From assembly GCA_022565595.1 (NCBI GenBank), contig JAIUML010000006.1, forward strand, positions 124,001 through 188,000: 64,000 bases of DNA, written 5' to 3'. The notes beneath the pieces are model-generated. The model saw nothing but the letters and a program-made list of their open reading frames with translations. It ran no database searches and was not told where the DNA came from. How positions within the stretch are numbered: position 1 is the stretch's first letter; every line of letters starts with the position of its first letter. This document shows, in pieces, positions 62,868-64,000 of the stretch. The position numbers and the translations under genes are program-made. The stretch is from Saccharospirillum sp. GTDB taxonomy: Bacteria > Pseudomonadota > Gammaproteobacteria > Pseudomonadales > Natronospirillaceae.

Positions 62868-63665
62868 TCAACGCTTCTTCCATTGCCCCTTTACATTCGC
62901 CAGCAGCAATGCCGTTGCTGCACAGGTTGCCAACGCCAGTGATCCCCACATGGGCAATTCTCCTGGCGCTTCGGCCAAACCCCTCTGAATGAAGAAGAGG
63001 GAGTTCAGTGATAACAAAAGCAGGTAGAGTGAACTCTTGACTCCGACAATAACGGCGATGACATAGCCCCAGGCGCTCTGGCGCCATAACAACAAACCAC
63101 CTGCTGCAAGAGCAGGCACTGTCACAGCGAGATCAAGCGCCGCAACCAGCCGAAAAGCCTCTGGCGCTACCGGTGTCGGTTGGCCACCAAAGACATGCAG
63201 CGCCCAGGTCACCAACCACATGGACGTCAAACCAAAGGCGACAAACACCAAATACCCGCCAATGAGCCTGACCGGAGTGCGCGCACTGAAATGAGCGGCC
63301 ACTTCACTGACCGTGGTATGTGCCAGGGCAAGGATCAGTGCCGCGACAGAGAGAACCGACAGCAGAACATAGAGCGGGAAGAAGTGGTTCAGAGTCGCGC
63401 CCAAAAGATAGAACGCATAGTTGTAGAGACTGTAACCCAGGGCCCCAAACCACAGCAGGCGCCCGCGCAAAGAGCCCCGACGCTCCAGCAACAGAGCCGC
63501 CCCCAGCATTGGCACTGCCAACATCAGGGTGATCCAATCATTGCCGAACCAGGTGTCACGAACAAAGCCTTCATCGCGGTAGAGTTCAGGAAAGGCGAGC
63601 CCTGATACAGCTTGCACCGCCATCAGCAAAACAACCAACACCGATAGGTTATACGCAGCTCTCAT
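62868..63665 (-). CDS. Polytopic membrane protein of unknown function
   Basis: 265 residues from ATG 63665, which overlaps the stop of the MarR-like gene (ATGA). Seven or eight hydrophobic segments; the N-terminal part LAFPELYRDEGFVRDTWFGN with DWITLMLAVPML lies in a predicted extracytoplasmic loop. I recognise no characterised family. Coupling to a MarR-type regulator suggests regulated expression by it. Confidence 0.78.
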   Translation of the reverse strand: MRAAYNLSVLVVLLMAVQAVSGLAFPELYRDEGFVRDTWFGNDWITLMLAVPMLGAALLLERRGSLRGRLLWFGALGYSLYNYAFYLLGATLNHFFPLYVLLSVLSVAALILALAHTTVSEVAAHFSARTPVRLIGGYLVFVAFGLTSMWLVTWALHVFGGQPTPVAPEAFRLVAALDLAVTVPALAAGGLLLWRQSAWGYVIAVIVGVKSSLYLLLLSLNSLFFIQRGLAEAPGELPMWGSLALATCAATALLLANVKGQWKKR

Positions 63666-64000
63666 TGGCTTCCCCAACCCAACTCCAGGGCCCGTCGTAA
63701 TGCGGCCATAGCCTCGTCGCCTAATTGCTCGGCCAGCTCTTTTTCAATCACCTTCAGGGCTTCGCGCGCGTCCAGTGCGAGCTGCATGCCCCGCTCGGTC
63801 ATGACCACCTGTTTCTGATTACGTTTGTGCACATCGTCTTCCAGCCGAACAAAGCCCAATTCCTGAAGCTCCCGCAGCGTTTTTGATATGGCTTGCCGGG
63901 ACACCTGCATCCGCTGGGCAATCGCCGCCGCGTAGGTGGCGCCGCAATCGAGATTGCCATAGAGCATCAGGTGCGGTTCGGTGATGTCTTCGTAGCCGCG
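63662..64000 (-). CDS. MarR-type transcriptional regulator (partial, cut by right edge)
   Basis: The reading frame stays open to the window edge (113 codons seen); an internal ATG at 63967 is not the true start, since the upstream in-frame residues ITEPHLMLYGNLD belong to the usual first helices. The winged HTH reads GATYAAAIAQRMQVSRQAIS, KTLRELQELGFV, followed by the wing (HKRNQKQVVMTERG) and a dimerisation helix. It probably binds a small ligand and controls the coupled membrane protein. Confidence 0.85.
   Translation of the reverse strand, partial: RGYEDITEPHLMLYGNLDCGATYAAAIAQRMQVSRQAISKTLRELQELGFVRLEDDVHKRNQKQVVMTERGMQLALDAREALKVIEKELAEQLGDEAMAALRRALELGWGSQ

Overview
The window looks like a chromosomal segment of a free-living, metabolically versatile gammaproteobacterium, probably marine or saline (Oceanospirillales-like; this placement is an inference from gene content, not a phylogenetic result). 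It carries TRAP and ABC uptake systems, several cyclic-di-GMP proteins, a methyl-accepting chemotaxis protein, a PEP-CTERM protein, acetylpolyamine deacetylation, a type II lumazine synthase under an FMN riboswitch, and the Pseudomonas-type PA2778/PA2779 pair. I saw no rRNA, tRNA, CRISPR array, prophage or intact insertion sequence. One gene is cut by each edge.

Layout. 1-8377: a leftward operon for the lower protocatechuate/gallate 4,5-cleavage pathway (TRAP dctP-dctQ-dctM, ligK aldolase, galD tautomerase, ligI pyrone-dicarboxylate hydrolase and a DUF1932-type dehydrogenase cut by the left edge), with a divergent LysR regulator that has two helix-turn-helix domains. 8461-12155: an AEC carrier, an orphan PotD-type binding protein, an acetylpolyamine amidohydrolase and a hotdog thioesterase. 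12402-13237: a lone PEP-CTERM protein with a candidate sigma-54 promoter. 13582-18911: histidine kinase, NarL-type regulator and a large GAF-PAS-GGDEF-EAL protein. 18908-24781: two MFS carriers, orphan periplasmic binding proteins, an AraC remnant, and ribH with its FMN riboswitch divergent from a NADAR protein. 24927-33592: housekeeping and miscellaneous genes (ppiA, a PLP enzyme, dinB, a YjfB-like small protein, rarD, a MATE pump, a GNAT).

33593-35759 is a decay zone: a 5'-truncated zinc-less MDR oxidoreductase, a truncated ECF sigma factor, and its anti-sigma partner broken by two in-frame stops. It is followed by the intact PA2779/PA2778 pair. 37203-38487 holds a polytopic membrane protein preceded by an FNR/DNR-type box about 41 bases upstream of its likely transcription start. 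38607-46550 is a ribitol utilisation cluster (ABC sugar importer, ribitol 2-dehydrogenase, D-ribulokinase, divergent LacI regulator with operator palindromes), with a DUF1989 gene at its downstream end. 46704-49700 pairs an orphan TRAP binding protein with a chemoreceptor. 49825-55341 is a peptide-type ABC importer whose binding-protein gene is divergent across a perfect palindrome.

55569-56808 is a three-gene unit resembling the Bacillus ytfJ(gerW)-ytfI (DUF2953) pair plus a small partner, unexpected in a Gram-negative. 58508-62856 holds a ParE-type toxin-antitoxin module, a SWIM-SNF2 helicase and the scar of a second, deleted copy of the same toxin-antitoxin module. The window ends with a membrane protein translationally coupled to a MarR-type regulator that runs off the right edge.
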